NCBI GenBank assembly: GCA_031254225.1
Contig: JAIRUU010000037.1
Location: 1-28,544, forward strand
Reading direction: 5' to 3'
DNA: 28,544 nucleotides
Source of the DNA: Candidatus Elusimicrobium euhamitermitis
GTDB taxonomy: Bacteria > Elusimicrobiota > Elusimicrobia > Elusimicrobiales > Elusimicrobiaceae
The notes under the pieces were generated by a model. It saw only the letters and a program-made list of their open reading frames with translations. It was not told the origin of the DNA and searched no databases. The translations under genes were made by a program, and so were the position numbers. Of this stretch, positions 1 to 5,686 are shown piece by piece (within the stretch, counting starts at the first letter, position 1; each line of letters begins with the position of its first letter).

Positions 1-141
1 GAGAAATTGATTGTCACGGACTCCCTGCCCGCCAACAGAAACCTGGGGCCGAAAGTGGTTATTCTGCCCATTTCATACATACTGGCGGAGGCGATACAGA
101 GAAACCACGACGGCATGTCCATAAGCGATATGTTTAAATAA
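1..141 (+). CDS. prs: Ribose-phosphate pyrophosphokinase, C-terminal end (partial)
   Basis: This is the last 46 codons of a gene entering from the left edge, ending in TAA at 139-141. The translation begins EKLIVTDSLPANR and ends with an AEAIQRNHDGMSISDMFK tail. That is the characteristic C-terminus of PRPP synthetase (the EKIVVTDTIP strand, then LLAEAIRRIHEGRSVSSLF). The enzyme makes PRPP from ribose 5-phosphate and ATP for purine, pyrimidine, His, Trp and NAD synthesis in the cytoplasm. The following gene, rplY, starts 31 nt downstream, and prs-rplY-pth is a widespread bacterial gene order, which supports the assignment. Catalytic residues lie outside the window, so integrity cannot be judged. 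Confidence 0.88.
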   Translation, partial: EKLIVTDSLPANRNLGPKVVILPISYILAEAIQRNHDGMSISDMFK

Positions 142-172
142 TTTTTGACGTAATTCATTGGAGGAAGTAAAA

Positions 173-877
173 ATGGAAATAAAAGTAAATGCTGAAGTAA
201 GAGAAAAGGCCGGCATCAAAGGCGTCCTCAGTTCTATAAGGGAAGCCAAAAAAGTTCCGGCTGTCATCTATGGCGGCAATAAAGGGCCGGTCAGTATATC
301 TTTGACGGAAAAAGATTTGCAGACCATCCTTAAAAGCGGGGCTAACGCGATAGTCTCGTTAACGCTGCCTGCAGGCGCGGAAACGGTGATTATCAAAGAA
401 GTGCAGTACCACGTCGTTAAAGACACCCCGAATCACGTGGATTTTCAAAGAATCTCTATGGACAGGAAGATTGAAGTTGTCGTGCCCGTTAAACTTGCCG
501 GCGAATCCGCCGACGTTAAAATTTACGGCGCTATGGTCAACCAGGTTATAAGGGAGCTTCACGTCCGCTGTCTGCCGGGCGATATACCGCATGAAATCGT
601 CGTGGATATAACGCTTTTGACAATAAACAAACCCATTACGGTGGCTGATTTGAAACTTTCGGACAAAATTGAAATTCTGGGCGACGCGTCCAGAAGCATT
701 GTCCACCTCATGCTGTTTAAAGAGGAAGAAGAAGCGCCGGCCGCCGCAGCCGCGACGGACGCCGCTGCTCCGGCCCAGCCTGAAAGCAGCAGCACAAAGG
801 GCAAAAAGGATGAGGAAGGCAACCTTACAAAAGGCGCCGCCGCTCCAGCCGCCCCCGCCGCAAAGGATAAAAAATAA
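173..877 (+). CDS. rplY: 50S ribosomal protein L25 / general stress protein Ctc
   Basis: 234 aa. It is a two-domain L25 of the CTC type: an N-terminal 5S-rRNA-binding beta-barrel (about residues 1-90, with VPAVIYGG and the HVDFQRI strand) followed by the TL5/CTC beta domain (about 95-185, LPGDIPHEIVVDIT). The last 45 residues are a low-complexity Ala/Pro/Lys tail, common in CTC proteins. It binds 5S rRNA in the large ribosomal subunit. I chose ATG at 173 because GGAGG at 160-164 sits 8 nt upstream. The in-frame TTG at 158 overlaps that ribosome-binding site and is unlikely to be the start. It follows prs and precedes pth. Confidence 0.95.
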   Translation: MEIKVNAEVREKAGIKGVLSSIREAKKVPAVIYGGNKGPVSISLTEKDLQTILKSGANAIVSLTLPAGAETVIIKEVQYHVVKDTPNHVDFQRISMDRKIEVVVPVKLAGESADVKIYGAMVNQVIRELHVRCLPGDIPHEIVVDITLLTINKPITVADLKLSDKIEILGDASRSIVHLMLFKEEEEAPAAAAATDAAAPAQPESSSTKGKKDEEGNLTKGAAAPAAPAAKDKK

Positions 878-891
878 TTGGTTATTAAACC

Positions 892-1075
892 AGAGTCTGT
901 CAACACATGTTACACGCTTGCGCTGCTCAGATTTTTTAGGAAATTTTTGTTTTTTTATGACGAGCATAGCCGTAAGCTATGTAAGGAATAAAAAAATGAA
1001 AATTTACAAAAAATCTGATGCAGCCCCGAAGGGGTTTGAACAAACGCAAGCGCGTAACATGTGTAGACAGACTCT
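892..1075. repeat. Nested long palindromic element between rplY and pth
   Basis: A ~185-bp sequence that is almost entirely self-complementary. The outer arms 892-922 and 1045-1075 match at 29 of 31 positions. Inside, about 928-959 (starting TCAGATTTTTT) pairs imperfectly with about 989-1019 (ending AAAAAATCTGA), and the centre carries CATAGC-CGTAA-GCTATG. A small asymmetric hairpin (GCCCCGAAGGGGTT) lies in the right half. It has no transposase and looks like a MITE or palindromic repeat. The right arm contains the ATG of pth (1059), and the inner right arm contains AAGGA (983-987) before an in-frame ATG (996), so the element overlaps the pth translation start. No second copy was found in this window. 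Confidence 0.8.
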
Positions 1076-1634
1076 AATTGTGGGCTTAGGTAATCCGGGC
1101 CCGGAATATGCTTTAACAAGGCATAACGCGGGTTTCATGATTATTGACAATTTGGCGGAAAAGCTCGGCGTAAGTTTGCAGAATTACAAAGGGCTTGGCG
1201 AGTACGCCAAAACTGCAATCGGCGCAAGTGACGTTTATTTGGCAAAGCCTTTGAAGTATATGAACTTGTCCGGACAGATGGTACGGCATCTGTCCGGATT
1301 TTTTAAAATAAAACCGTCAGAGATTTTGGTTTGTTACGACGATATTTCCCTTGATTTAGGCGCGCTGCGGCTGCGGGAGGGCGGCTCCTCCGGCGGGCAG
1401 AAGGGCATGCAGAATATTATTGATTTACTGGGCACGCGGGATATTCCCAGGCTGCGCTTCGGCGTCGGGCCCAAACCGGAAAAATTTGATACCGCGGATT
1501 TTGTTCTCTCCAAATTTCCGAAGTCCGATAATAAACTTTTAAGCCAAACCGTTCTTGCCGCCGCCGAGGCCGCAGAGTTTTGCGTGACCCACGGCATTGA
1601 AAGAGCGATGAATAAATTTAATAAAAATGTTTAA
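1059..1634 (+). CDS. pth: Peptidyl-tRNA hydrolase
   Basis: 191 aa, the usual Pth length. It hydrolyses peptidyl-tRNA released by stalled ribosomes to recycle tRNA in the cytoplasm. Family motifs are in order: IVGLGNPGPEYALTRHNAG with the catalytic His at the N-terminus, LAKPLKYMNLSGQMV, the DDISLDLGALRLREGGSSGGQKG stretch (Asp plus the GGxxGHxG-like loop, with Gln in place of His) and LRFGVGP. The ATG at 1059 gives a normal N-terminus (MCRQTLIVGLGNPG) but has no clear ribosome-binding site and lies inside a palindromic element. An in-frame ATG at 996 has AAGGA 8 nt upstream and would add 21 residues. The reading frame stays open back to 669, but that is shadow coding of rplY. The stop overlaps the next gene. 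Confidence 0.92.
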   Translation: MCRQTLIVGLGNPGPEYALTRHNAGFMIIDNLAEKLGVSLQNYKGLGEYAKTAIGASDVYLAKPLKYMNLSGQMVRHLSGFFKIKPSEILVCYDDISLDLGALRLREGGSSGGQKGMQNIIDLLGTRDIPRLRFGVGPKPEKFDTADFVLSKFPKSDNKLLSQTVLAAAEAAEFCVTHGIERAMNKFNKNV

Positions 1635-2241
1635 AAAAATATTTGCCGTTTTAGTTTTTTTATTTTTGGTTTTAGACGGCCGCGCGCAGCAGGCAATAAA
1701 AATAGACGCCGCGGGCCTGCCTAATTTTTATAAAATTTCGGATAATTTTTACCGCGGCGCGCAGCCGCTGAAAGAGGGCTTTGAAAAACTGCCTGATTAC
1801 GGCGTAAAAACAATAATAAATTTACGCGCCGGCCACAGCGATGAAAAATATTTAACCGGCGTTCCGCTTAACTATAAAGAAATAAAAATCAACGCGTGGG
1901 ATTTGAAAGAGAAACATATAAAAAGTTTTCTGGATATTATAGCGGACCCGGCCAACCTGCCGGTTTTTATACACTGTAAACACGGCGCTGACAGAACGGG
2001 CGCCATGACGGCGGTTTACCGCATTGTTGTGGAAGGATGGAGCAAAGAAGACGCGGTTAAAGAAATGACAAAAGGCCCGTTTGGTTTTCACGCAATCTGG
2101 GCGAATTTGCCTAAAACAATTAACGCGCTTGACGTTGAAAAATTGAGGGCTTATTACGCCGCCGCCCGAAACGCCGCGCTGAAAAGAGAAAATATGGTCC
2201 GCATACCGGCAGCCGCTGTCACGCCGCCGGCTGGCTATTAA
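1627..2241 (+). CDS. Secreted tyrosine/dual-specificity phosphatase-like protein
   Basis: 204 aa, starting 8 nt inside the end of pth, so probably translationally coupled. Residues 1-20 form a signal peptide (FAVLVFLFLVLDGRA). The body is a cysteine-phosphatase fold: FYRGAQPL, then GVKTIINLRAG, then the P-loop HCKHGADRTGAMTAVYR, which matches the C-x5-R-T/S signature with catalytic Cys and Arg present. A WxxxDAVKEM helix follows. The product is predicted to be exported to the periplasm and to remove phosphate from phosphotyrosine, phosphoinositide-like or other phosphorylated compounds. The substrate cannot be told from sequence. Similar DSP-like secreted proteins occur widely in diderm bacteria. 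Confidence 0.82.
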   Translation: MFKKIFAVLVFLFLVLDGRAQQAIKIDAAGLPNFYKISDNFYRGAQPLKEGFEKLPDYGVKTIINLRAGHSDEKYLTGVPLNYKEIKINAWDLKEKHIKSFLDIIADPANLPVFIHCKHGADRTGAMTAVYRIVVEGWSKEDAVKEMTKGPFGFHAIWANLPKTINALDVEKLRAYYAAARNAALKRENMVRIPAAAVTPPAGY

Positions 2242-2248
2242 TATATCT

Positions 2249-2728
2249 CTAAATAATTTTAGGTTTTTTACCTTTGGCGGCAAACACCGGCCGCGTGTCC
2301 ACAAAATAATTTTTTGGGTTTTTTACGTCAAAGTATATTGTAAAATTTTCAGGCGCGTAAGGCCGCGGGTCAAAAGTGAAAGTGTGGCTTTTGTACTCTT
2401 TGCCGTCTTCGGTTTTTACGGCTATTGCAAAACCGCTGAGATGTCTTTTCCCGCCGTAAAAAGCTTCCGCCACGCCGGTAAATTTGGCCGGTATAGGTGT
2501 GCCGGTATTGAGAAGACGCAGCGGCCGCATCATAAAATTTTTAATAAGCAAATAGCCAAAAAAATCAAAAATGCAGAATGCAACCAAGACGGCGGACATT
2601 ATGGAAATCAGAAATCTGTCTTTAGTTAAAAAAAACAATAAGACTGTTGTAAAAGCCAACATTACTGCGCCGCCGATAAGAGCTAATTTAATGATTTTAA
2701 GATTCGGGAATTGATAAGTTTCATTCAT
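2249..2728 (-). CDS. Small membrane protein with DUF3592-like soluble part
   Basis: 159 aa. It has two hydrophobic helices (about residues 13-35 and 40-62) and then a soluble beta-rich C-terminal part. The pattern TGTPIPAKFTGV... followed by IYFDVKNPKNYFVD resembles DUF3592-type domains (an added 'G..A.V' strand, later a 'VYYDPxNP' strand). I see no catalytic motif and do not assign a function. It is convergent with the phosphatase gene, with 7 nt between the stops. Its promoter overlaps the tRNA-Asp promoter on the other strand. Confidence 0.7.
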   Translation of the reverse strand: MNETYQFPNLKIIKLALIGGAVMLAFTTVLLFFLTKDRFLISIMSAVLVAFCIFDFFGYLLIKNFMMRPLRLLNTGTPIPAKFTGVAEAFYGGKRHLSGFAIAVKTEDGKEYKSHTFTFDPRPYAPENFTIYFDVKNPKNYFVDTRPVFAAKGKKPKII

Positions 2729-2752
2729 AAGTTTATCTCCGTTTTGATTTTT

Positions 2753-2780
2753 ATTATATCAAAATGTGCGGTTTTACAAG
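2753..2780 (-). promoter_or_regulatory. Sigma-70-type promoter for the membrane protein at 2249-2728
   Basis: On the minus strand a perfect TATAAT -10 box (2753-2758), preceded by TTTTGA, lies 25 nt upstream of the ATG. A TTGTAA -35-like hexamer (2774-2779) stands 15 bp away, slightly short. GGAGA (about 2736-2740) follows as the ribosome-binding site. Confidence 0.55.
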
Positions 2781-2801
2781 GCCGAACGGTTTTGATATAA
2801 T
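2773..2801 (+). promoter_or_regulatory. Sigma-70-type promoter for tRNA-Asp
   Basis: TTTACA (2773-2778), a 17-bp spacer, and TATAAT (2796-2801) give a near-consensus promoter about 65 nt upstream of the tRNA. The -35 region overlaps the -35 of the divergent promoter for the membrane protein, so the two may compete for polymerase. Confidence 0.72.
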
Positions 2802-2803
2802 AT

Positions 2804-2851
2804 TAAAGTTAATTAAATTTACTAAAGTTTGCTTAACTTTAATTAACTTTA
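2804..2851 (+). repeat. 14-bp perfect inverted repeat in the tRNA-Asp leader
   Basis: TAAAGTTAATTAAA (2804-2817) and its exact reverse complement (2838-2851) flank a 20-nt AT-rich spacer that contains another ACTAAAGTTTGC motif. It lies between the tRNA promoter and the mature tRNA. It could be a processing hairpin in the pre-tRNA or a protein-binding palindrome. Confidence 0.6.
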
Positions 2852-2865
2852 GCCAATCTGATTTA

Positions 2866-2943
2866 GGAGTTGTGGTGTAGCCTGGTCAACACGCCCGCCT
2901 GTCACGCGGGAGACCGCGGGTTCAAATCCCGTCAACTCCGCCA
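2866..2943 (+). tRNA. tRNA-Asp (anticodon GTC), CCA encoded
   Basis: Cloverleaf: acceptor GGAGTTG pairs with CAACTCC, then discriminator G and encoded CCA (2941-2943). The D arm is GTGT...ACAC. The anticodon arm is CCCGC-CTGTCAC-GCGGG with anticodon GTC. The T arm is GCGGG-TTCAAAT-CCCGT. It is 75 nt plus CCA. A promoter lies upstream and a strong terminator follows, so it is probably a single-gene transcript. Confidence 0.96.
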
Positions 2944-2949
2944 TTTAGT

Positions 2950-2997
2950 CCCCCGGTTTAGAGAAAGTCACCCCTAAACCGGGGGCTTTTTTATTTT
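2950..2997 (+). terminator. Rho-independent terminator after tRNA-Asp
   Basis: A 12-bp perfect stem, CCCCCGGTTTAG (2950-2961) with CTAAACCGGGGG (2974-2985), 12-nt loop, followed by CTTTTTTATTTT. Confidence 0.9.
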
Positions 2998-3063
2998 GTC
3001 GTCGGAAGATTTTATATATCTTTCTCTGAGAGCCTTCTCAGGGGACTTTTAGGCCAAAAATAT

Positions 3064-3100
3064 AAGGCAAACAGCGAGAAATTCTCTGTTTGCCTTTTTT
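3064..3100 (+). terminator. Second hairpin terminator downstream of tRNA-Asp
   Basis: AAGGCAAACAG (3064-3074) pairs with CTGTTTGCCTT (3086-3096), extended by GAGAA/TTCTC around the loop, followed by a T run to 3100. Its right half is part of a sequence repeated at 10766-10802. It could be a back-up terminator or part of a dispersed repeat. Confidence 0.65.
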
Positions 3101-3113
3101 GCAGTCACCTTTG
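3078..3113 (+). repeat. Dispersed ~37-bp repeat, copy 1
   Basis: GAAATTCTCTGTTTGCC, T-run, GCAGTCACCTTTG. About 30 of 37 positions match the sequence at 10766-10802 (GAAATTCTCCGTTTGCC, T-run, GCGGTTGCCTTTG) in the same orientation. Both copies are intergenic. Confidence 0.5.
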
Positions 3114-3141
3114 CGCGTTATTTTGATAAAATTTTAAAAAT

Positions 3142-3390
3142 ATGAATTACACTTATATTCTAAAATGTGCAGACGACACCTTGTATACAGGCTGGACAAA
3201 TGACCTTGAAAAACGCTTGCAAGCACACCGCAGCGGAAAAGGGTGCAAATACACGCGCTCGCGCTGTCCGGTGGAATTAGTTTATTTTGAATGTTTTGAA
3301 ACTAAACAAGAAGCGCAAAGCCGCGAGTTCGCCATAAAGAAAATGACTCATGCAAAAAAGCGAAGTTTAATTAACTCTGCTCTAAAGTAA
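3142..3390 (+). CDS. GIY-YIG nuclease superfamily protein (UPF0213-like)
   Basis: 82 aa, the usual length of the single-domain UPF0213/YhbQ-like family. Motifs are visible: YTYILKCADDTLYTGWTND supplies the two Tyr-containing strands ('YIL' ... 'YTG'), then EKRLQAHRSGKGCKYTRSR with the conserved Arg and His, and FETKQEAQSREFAIKKM with the metal-binding Glu region. Such proteins are putative structure-specific DNA endonucleases, and the cellular role is not settled. It lies alone on the plus strand between the tRNA-Asp terminators and the AT-rich island, convergent with the next gene. Confidence 0.88.
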   Translation: MNYTYILKCADDTLYTGWTNDLEKRLQAHRSGKGCKYTRSRCPVELVYFECFETKQEAQSREFAIKKMTHAKKRSLINSALK

Positions 3391-3398
3391 GGGGGCCT

Positions 3399-4055
3399 TT
3401 ATTTAGTAAGCCGCACATAGTCGCTATTTGGTATACCTTGTGTTTTATCCACTTCATTTTTAAACTCTTCTAAAAGTTGTCCCATTTCCGCAAGCATTGC
3501 CTTGGACTGATGTATAGGGGCATTGCGTGAAAGTATAAAGTCACTACAATGCAGTAGAGCGGATGTTGTTTTGTAAAAAAATTTGTACTTGGCTCCCATT
3601 TCTACTTGTGCTGCCATTTGTCCCCAATTTGGTTTTGGGGAAGCTTTATATTTATTACATGAGTTTAGTTCTGCCTCTAGCTGTTCAATTCTTTTTTCTC
3701 CAATCTCTTGGGATTTTTTGTCTAAACATGGGAAAAATGAAGCGTTCTTCCAAAAATTTATGTTATCAGAAATGCTTCTATACATAAAATAGTTATATTG
3801 ATTTTCTTTTTTGCTCCACTTTAAATAAATTAATGCCTCCATAACTTTACGTGTTTTCAAAAGCAATATATCCAAGCTATCATTTATTGATACCTCGGAG
3901 GCCGCTAGTACAAACTCTATTATCTTATGGGTAAAATACTGTTTAGAGGTTCTCTTTTTCTTTATCTCTTTGTTAAGTTGTATTTGTATTTTACCACGAA
4001 AATTTTTTATTTGTTCTTCAGTTGTTTTCAAAAACATATCTTCTGTTAGGTGCAT
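3399..4055 (-). CDS. DUF5677-like uncharacterised protein
   Basis: 218 aa, predicted cytoplasmic, mostly alpha-helical and Lys-rich. The order of features resembles DUF5677: a helix with LLLKTRKVMEALIYLKW (the 'R..hE..i.l.yl' helix) at about 65-80, then a late YKTTSALLHCSDF helix (the 'Y...S..vH.s' pattern) at about 160-170. The DUF assignment is from memory of the pattern. No biochemical function is known to me. It is AT-richer than the flanking genes and sits in an island with a HEPN-like protein gene and a recombinase remnant. GGAG about 10 nt upstream supports the ATG at 4055. Confidence 0.5.
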   Translation of the reverse strand: MHLTEDMFLKTTEEQIKNFRGKIQIQLNKEIKKKRTSKQYFTHKIIEFVLAASEVSINDSLDILLLKTRKVMEALIYLKWSKKENQYNYFMYRSISDNINFWKNASFFPCLDKKSQEIGEKRIEQLEAELNSCNKYKASPKPNWGQMAAQVEMGAKYKFFYKTTSALLHCSDFILSRNAPIHQSKAMLAEMGQLLEEFKNEVDKTQGIPNSDYVRLTK

Positions 4056-4160
4056 AACAGTCTCCGACCTACCTTGATTTTACCTATTTTTCCATTTTCT
4101 AATTCTTGTGCCAAAAAAAGAATTAAATTTCCTTTTTATCCTGTTCAATATTAACAATTG

Positions 4161-4352
4161 TTAAAACTGCACCATAATATTTTTATTATCAAAAATTTTT
4201 CTGCCGATTTTATATGAATCAGAAGTAGTATTAGGATCAAACTTAATACGCTTCCCCAAATACCTTTGATAATTGTCAGCGGTTATCTCCACCGCAAAAG
4301 AAATGGTGGCAAACATAAACATAGTTATAAATATTAATATTTTCTTAATCAC
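4161..4352 (-). CDS. Small secreted protein, unknown function
   Basis: 63 aa. It has a Lys-rich start and a hydrophobic core (IKKILIFITMFMFATISFA), so a cleavable signal peptide is likely, leaving a mature part of about 43 residues that begins VEITADNYQRYLGKRIKFDP. The start is GTG, overlapping the TGA stop of the upstream gene by 4 nt (GTGA), so translation is probably coupled. I recognise no family. No terminator is obvious before the next gene. It might be a cargo effector or immunity-type component of the island, but there is no direct evidence for that. Confidence 0.6.
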   Translation of the reverse strand: MIKKILIFITMFMFATISFAVEITADNYQRYLGKRIKFDPNTTSDSYKIGRKIFDNKNIMVQF

Positions 4353-5494
4353 TTACTTTTTGTGTGTTTCAAAAGATTAACATCTTTTTTTTGCGCTATA
4401 TAAATTCTCTTTTTCTTGACAATCTCATTCTTAACAGATTGCTTTTGCTCCGCAGAAAGCGCAAGGCTTATAAGGTCTAATATGAAGTGATACATTGTTA
4501 GGATTCTCACGAGATTAGCTTTGTGACCATAAGTAATAGATTTCCCGTGCATAACCTTATGTCGATTTATATCTACTGCGTGTATTCTCTCTATGCCATA
4601 ATTTTGAGTGTCGTTATTTAACAAAAAAGAACTTATGCAATGGGCTGCTATCTGATCTTTTGTGACTAATGTTGAGACTACTAACATACAGATAGCTTTA
4701 TCTGCGAAACCAACATCTGCCTTACTATCATCGTATTTCTTATAAAGGACTTCCAAAGCCACATCAATTTGAGCCTGTAAAAAAGGAATTATTGTAGTAT
4801 AGCAAGCGATCTTTTTATCCTCACATAATTCAATAATCTGTTTACATTCTTTGAGAATTTGCCTCCGCTCTTTTAACGCATTATGCTCTACAATTACTTC
4901 TAATAGACGTTTTAACTTTTCGCAATTGTTTTTATAATAAAAATCAACAAAATATTCATTTATGCCTTCTGTGGTAACTTTGCCGCGCTTGAAAACAACC
5001 AAAATCTCTTCTTGCTCTGGAAAAACCTTACTTATGAACCACCCATGTGCAGCAAGACCATATTTGGGACTTATTTGTTCATTTTTCACTATCTCTGGAG
5101 TAAATGCAGGAAATGCTTTAAAAGAAGGATAAAGGGTTGGTAATACATTGGTATATGTAGAGGCAATGTCAGAAAACATTTTTTGATTTGCTAATAGAGA
5201 TTTTGATAAAGCATCCATTGCCGGAGAAGAAAACAAGTTGATTGCAGCCTTAGGGAAAACTTTTTCTATCTCTGTATACCAATTGTTTGTTGGTATCAAA
5301 TTTTCTGGAATATCTATTTTAGGTAGAGAACCCACAAGATCATGCAAAGCTCCATAGTTGCCAAGCCTTTCAACAAAACTCGGTGGGAGCGATGCTTTTG
5401 GAATTAATGTAGAGAAACTATCAAACATTTTTCTCTGTTGTTCCATTAAATCATCCAGATACGATGGAAAAGGCTCATAAATATTTTTCTTCAT
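4349..5494 (-). CDS. Large helical protein with C-terminal HEPN-like R-x4-H motif
   Basis: 381 aa from ATG 5494. An in-frame TTG at 5509 is a weaker choice, and neither has a clear ribosome-binding site. The N-terminal ~130 residues are Pro- and Phe-rich with weak structure. The middle (about 140-260) has a GWFISKVFPEQEE segment and CYTTIIPFLQAQIDVALEVLY. The C-terminal part carries NRHKVMHG at residues 310-317 followed by a hydrophobic helix. 'R-x4-6-H' beside an invariant Asn, followed by G and an amphipathic helix, is the hallmark of HEPN-type RNases, many of them in abortive-infection or toxin systems. It is also common in uncharacterised bacterial proteins ending 'NRHxxLHG..xYG..xN'. Call: uncharacterised, possible HEPN-like RNase, not proven. 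Confidence 0.65.
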   Translation of the reverse strand: MKKNIYEPFPSYLDDLMEQQRKMFDSFSTLIPKASLPPSFVERLGNYGALHDLVGSLPKIDIPENLIPTNNWYTEIEKVFPKAAINLFSSPAMDALSKSLLANQKMFSDIASTYTNVLPTLYPSFKAFPAFTPEIVKNEQISPKYGLAAHGWFISKVFPEQEEILVVFKRGKVTTEGINEYFVDFYYKNNCEKLKRLLEVIVEHNALKERRQILKECKQIIELCEDKKIACYTTIIPFLQAQIDVALEVLYKKYDDSKADVGFADKAICMLVVSTLVTKDQIAAHCISSFLLNNDTQNYGIERIHAVDINRHKVMHGKSITYGHKANLVRILTMYHFILDLISLALSAEQKQSVKNEIVKKKRIYIAQKKDVNLLKHTKSK

Positions 5495-5530
5495 ATATTT
5501 ATGATACAAAATAACAAGTTTTAAGTAGTT

Positions 5531-5671
5531 TTAAACGTTCAAAATATTTTCCTGTTCTTTCCAGTCGGTAGTTTTTATACTAGTTAGTTTTTCAAAGGTT
5601 AGGTCTCTTGGCTGGGTGCCGTTTAGGATTTTCTTGGTTATTTCGGGGACAGGGAGTTCAAATCTAAAATC
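5531..5671 (-). pseudogene. C-terminal remnant of a large serine recombinase
   Basis: An open minus-strand stretch of 46 codons with no start codon, bounded upstream by an in-frame stop (5672-5674). It reads RFELPVPEITKKILNG, then TQPRDLTFEKL, then TDWKEQENILNV and stop. The sequence 'P..I..IL.G..P..LT...L......W..Q...L' is the usual C-terminal tail of large serine recombinases (resolvase/invertase superfamily). The catalytic and DNA-binding parts are gone. It lies 15 nt beyond the usher gene and just upstream of the AT-rich island, so it probably marks the edge of a decayed integrated element. Confidence 0.55.
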
Positions 5672-5686
5672 TTATTTATATACATT

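Noticed and set aside
359..967. 202-codon minus-strand frame opposite rplY
   Set aside because: Antisense shadow. Composition follows the Ala-rich tail of rplY on the other strand.
669..1058. Upstream extension of the pth reading frame back to 669
   Set aside because: It lies over rplY in another frame, then crosses the palindromic element. Only the ATGs at 996 and 1059 are plausible starts, and 1059 matches the family N-terminus.
2920..5664. Possible att duplication: GTTCAAATC in the tRNA-Asp T-loop (2920-2928) and again at 5656-5664 at the island edge
   Set aside because: Only 9 nt are shared, the motif is the general T-loop consensus, and at 5656 it also encodes part of the recombinase-like peptide. 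Flanks do not match. Too short to call.
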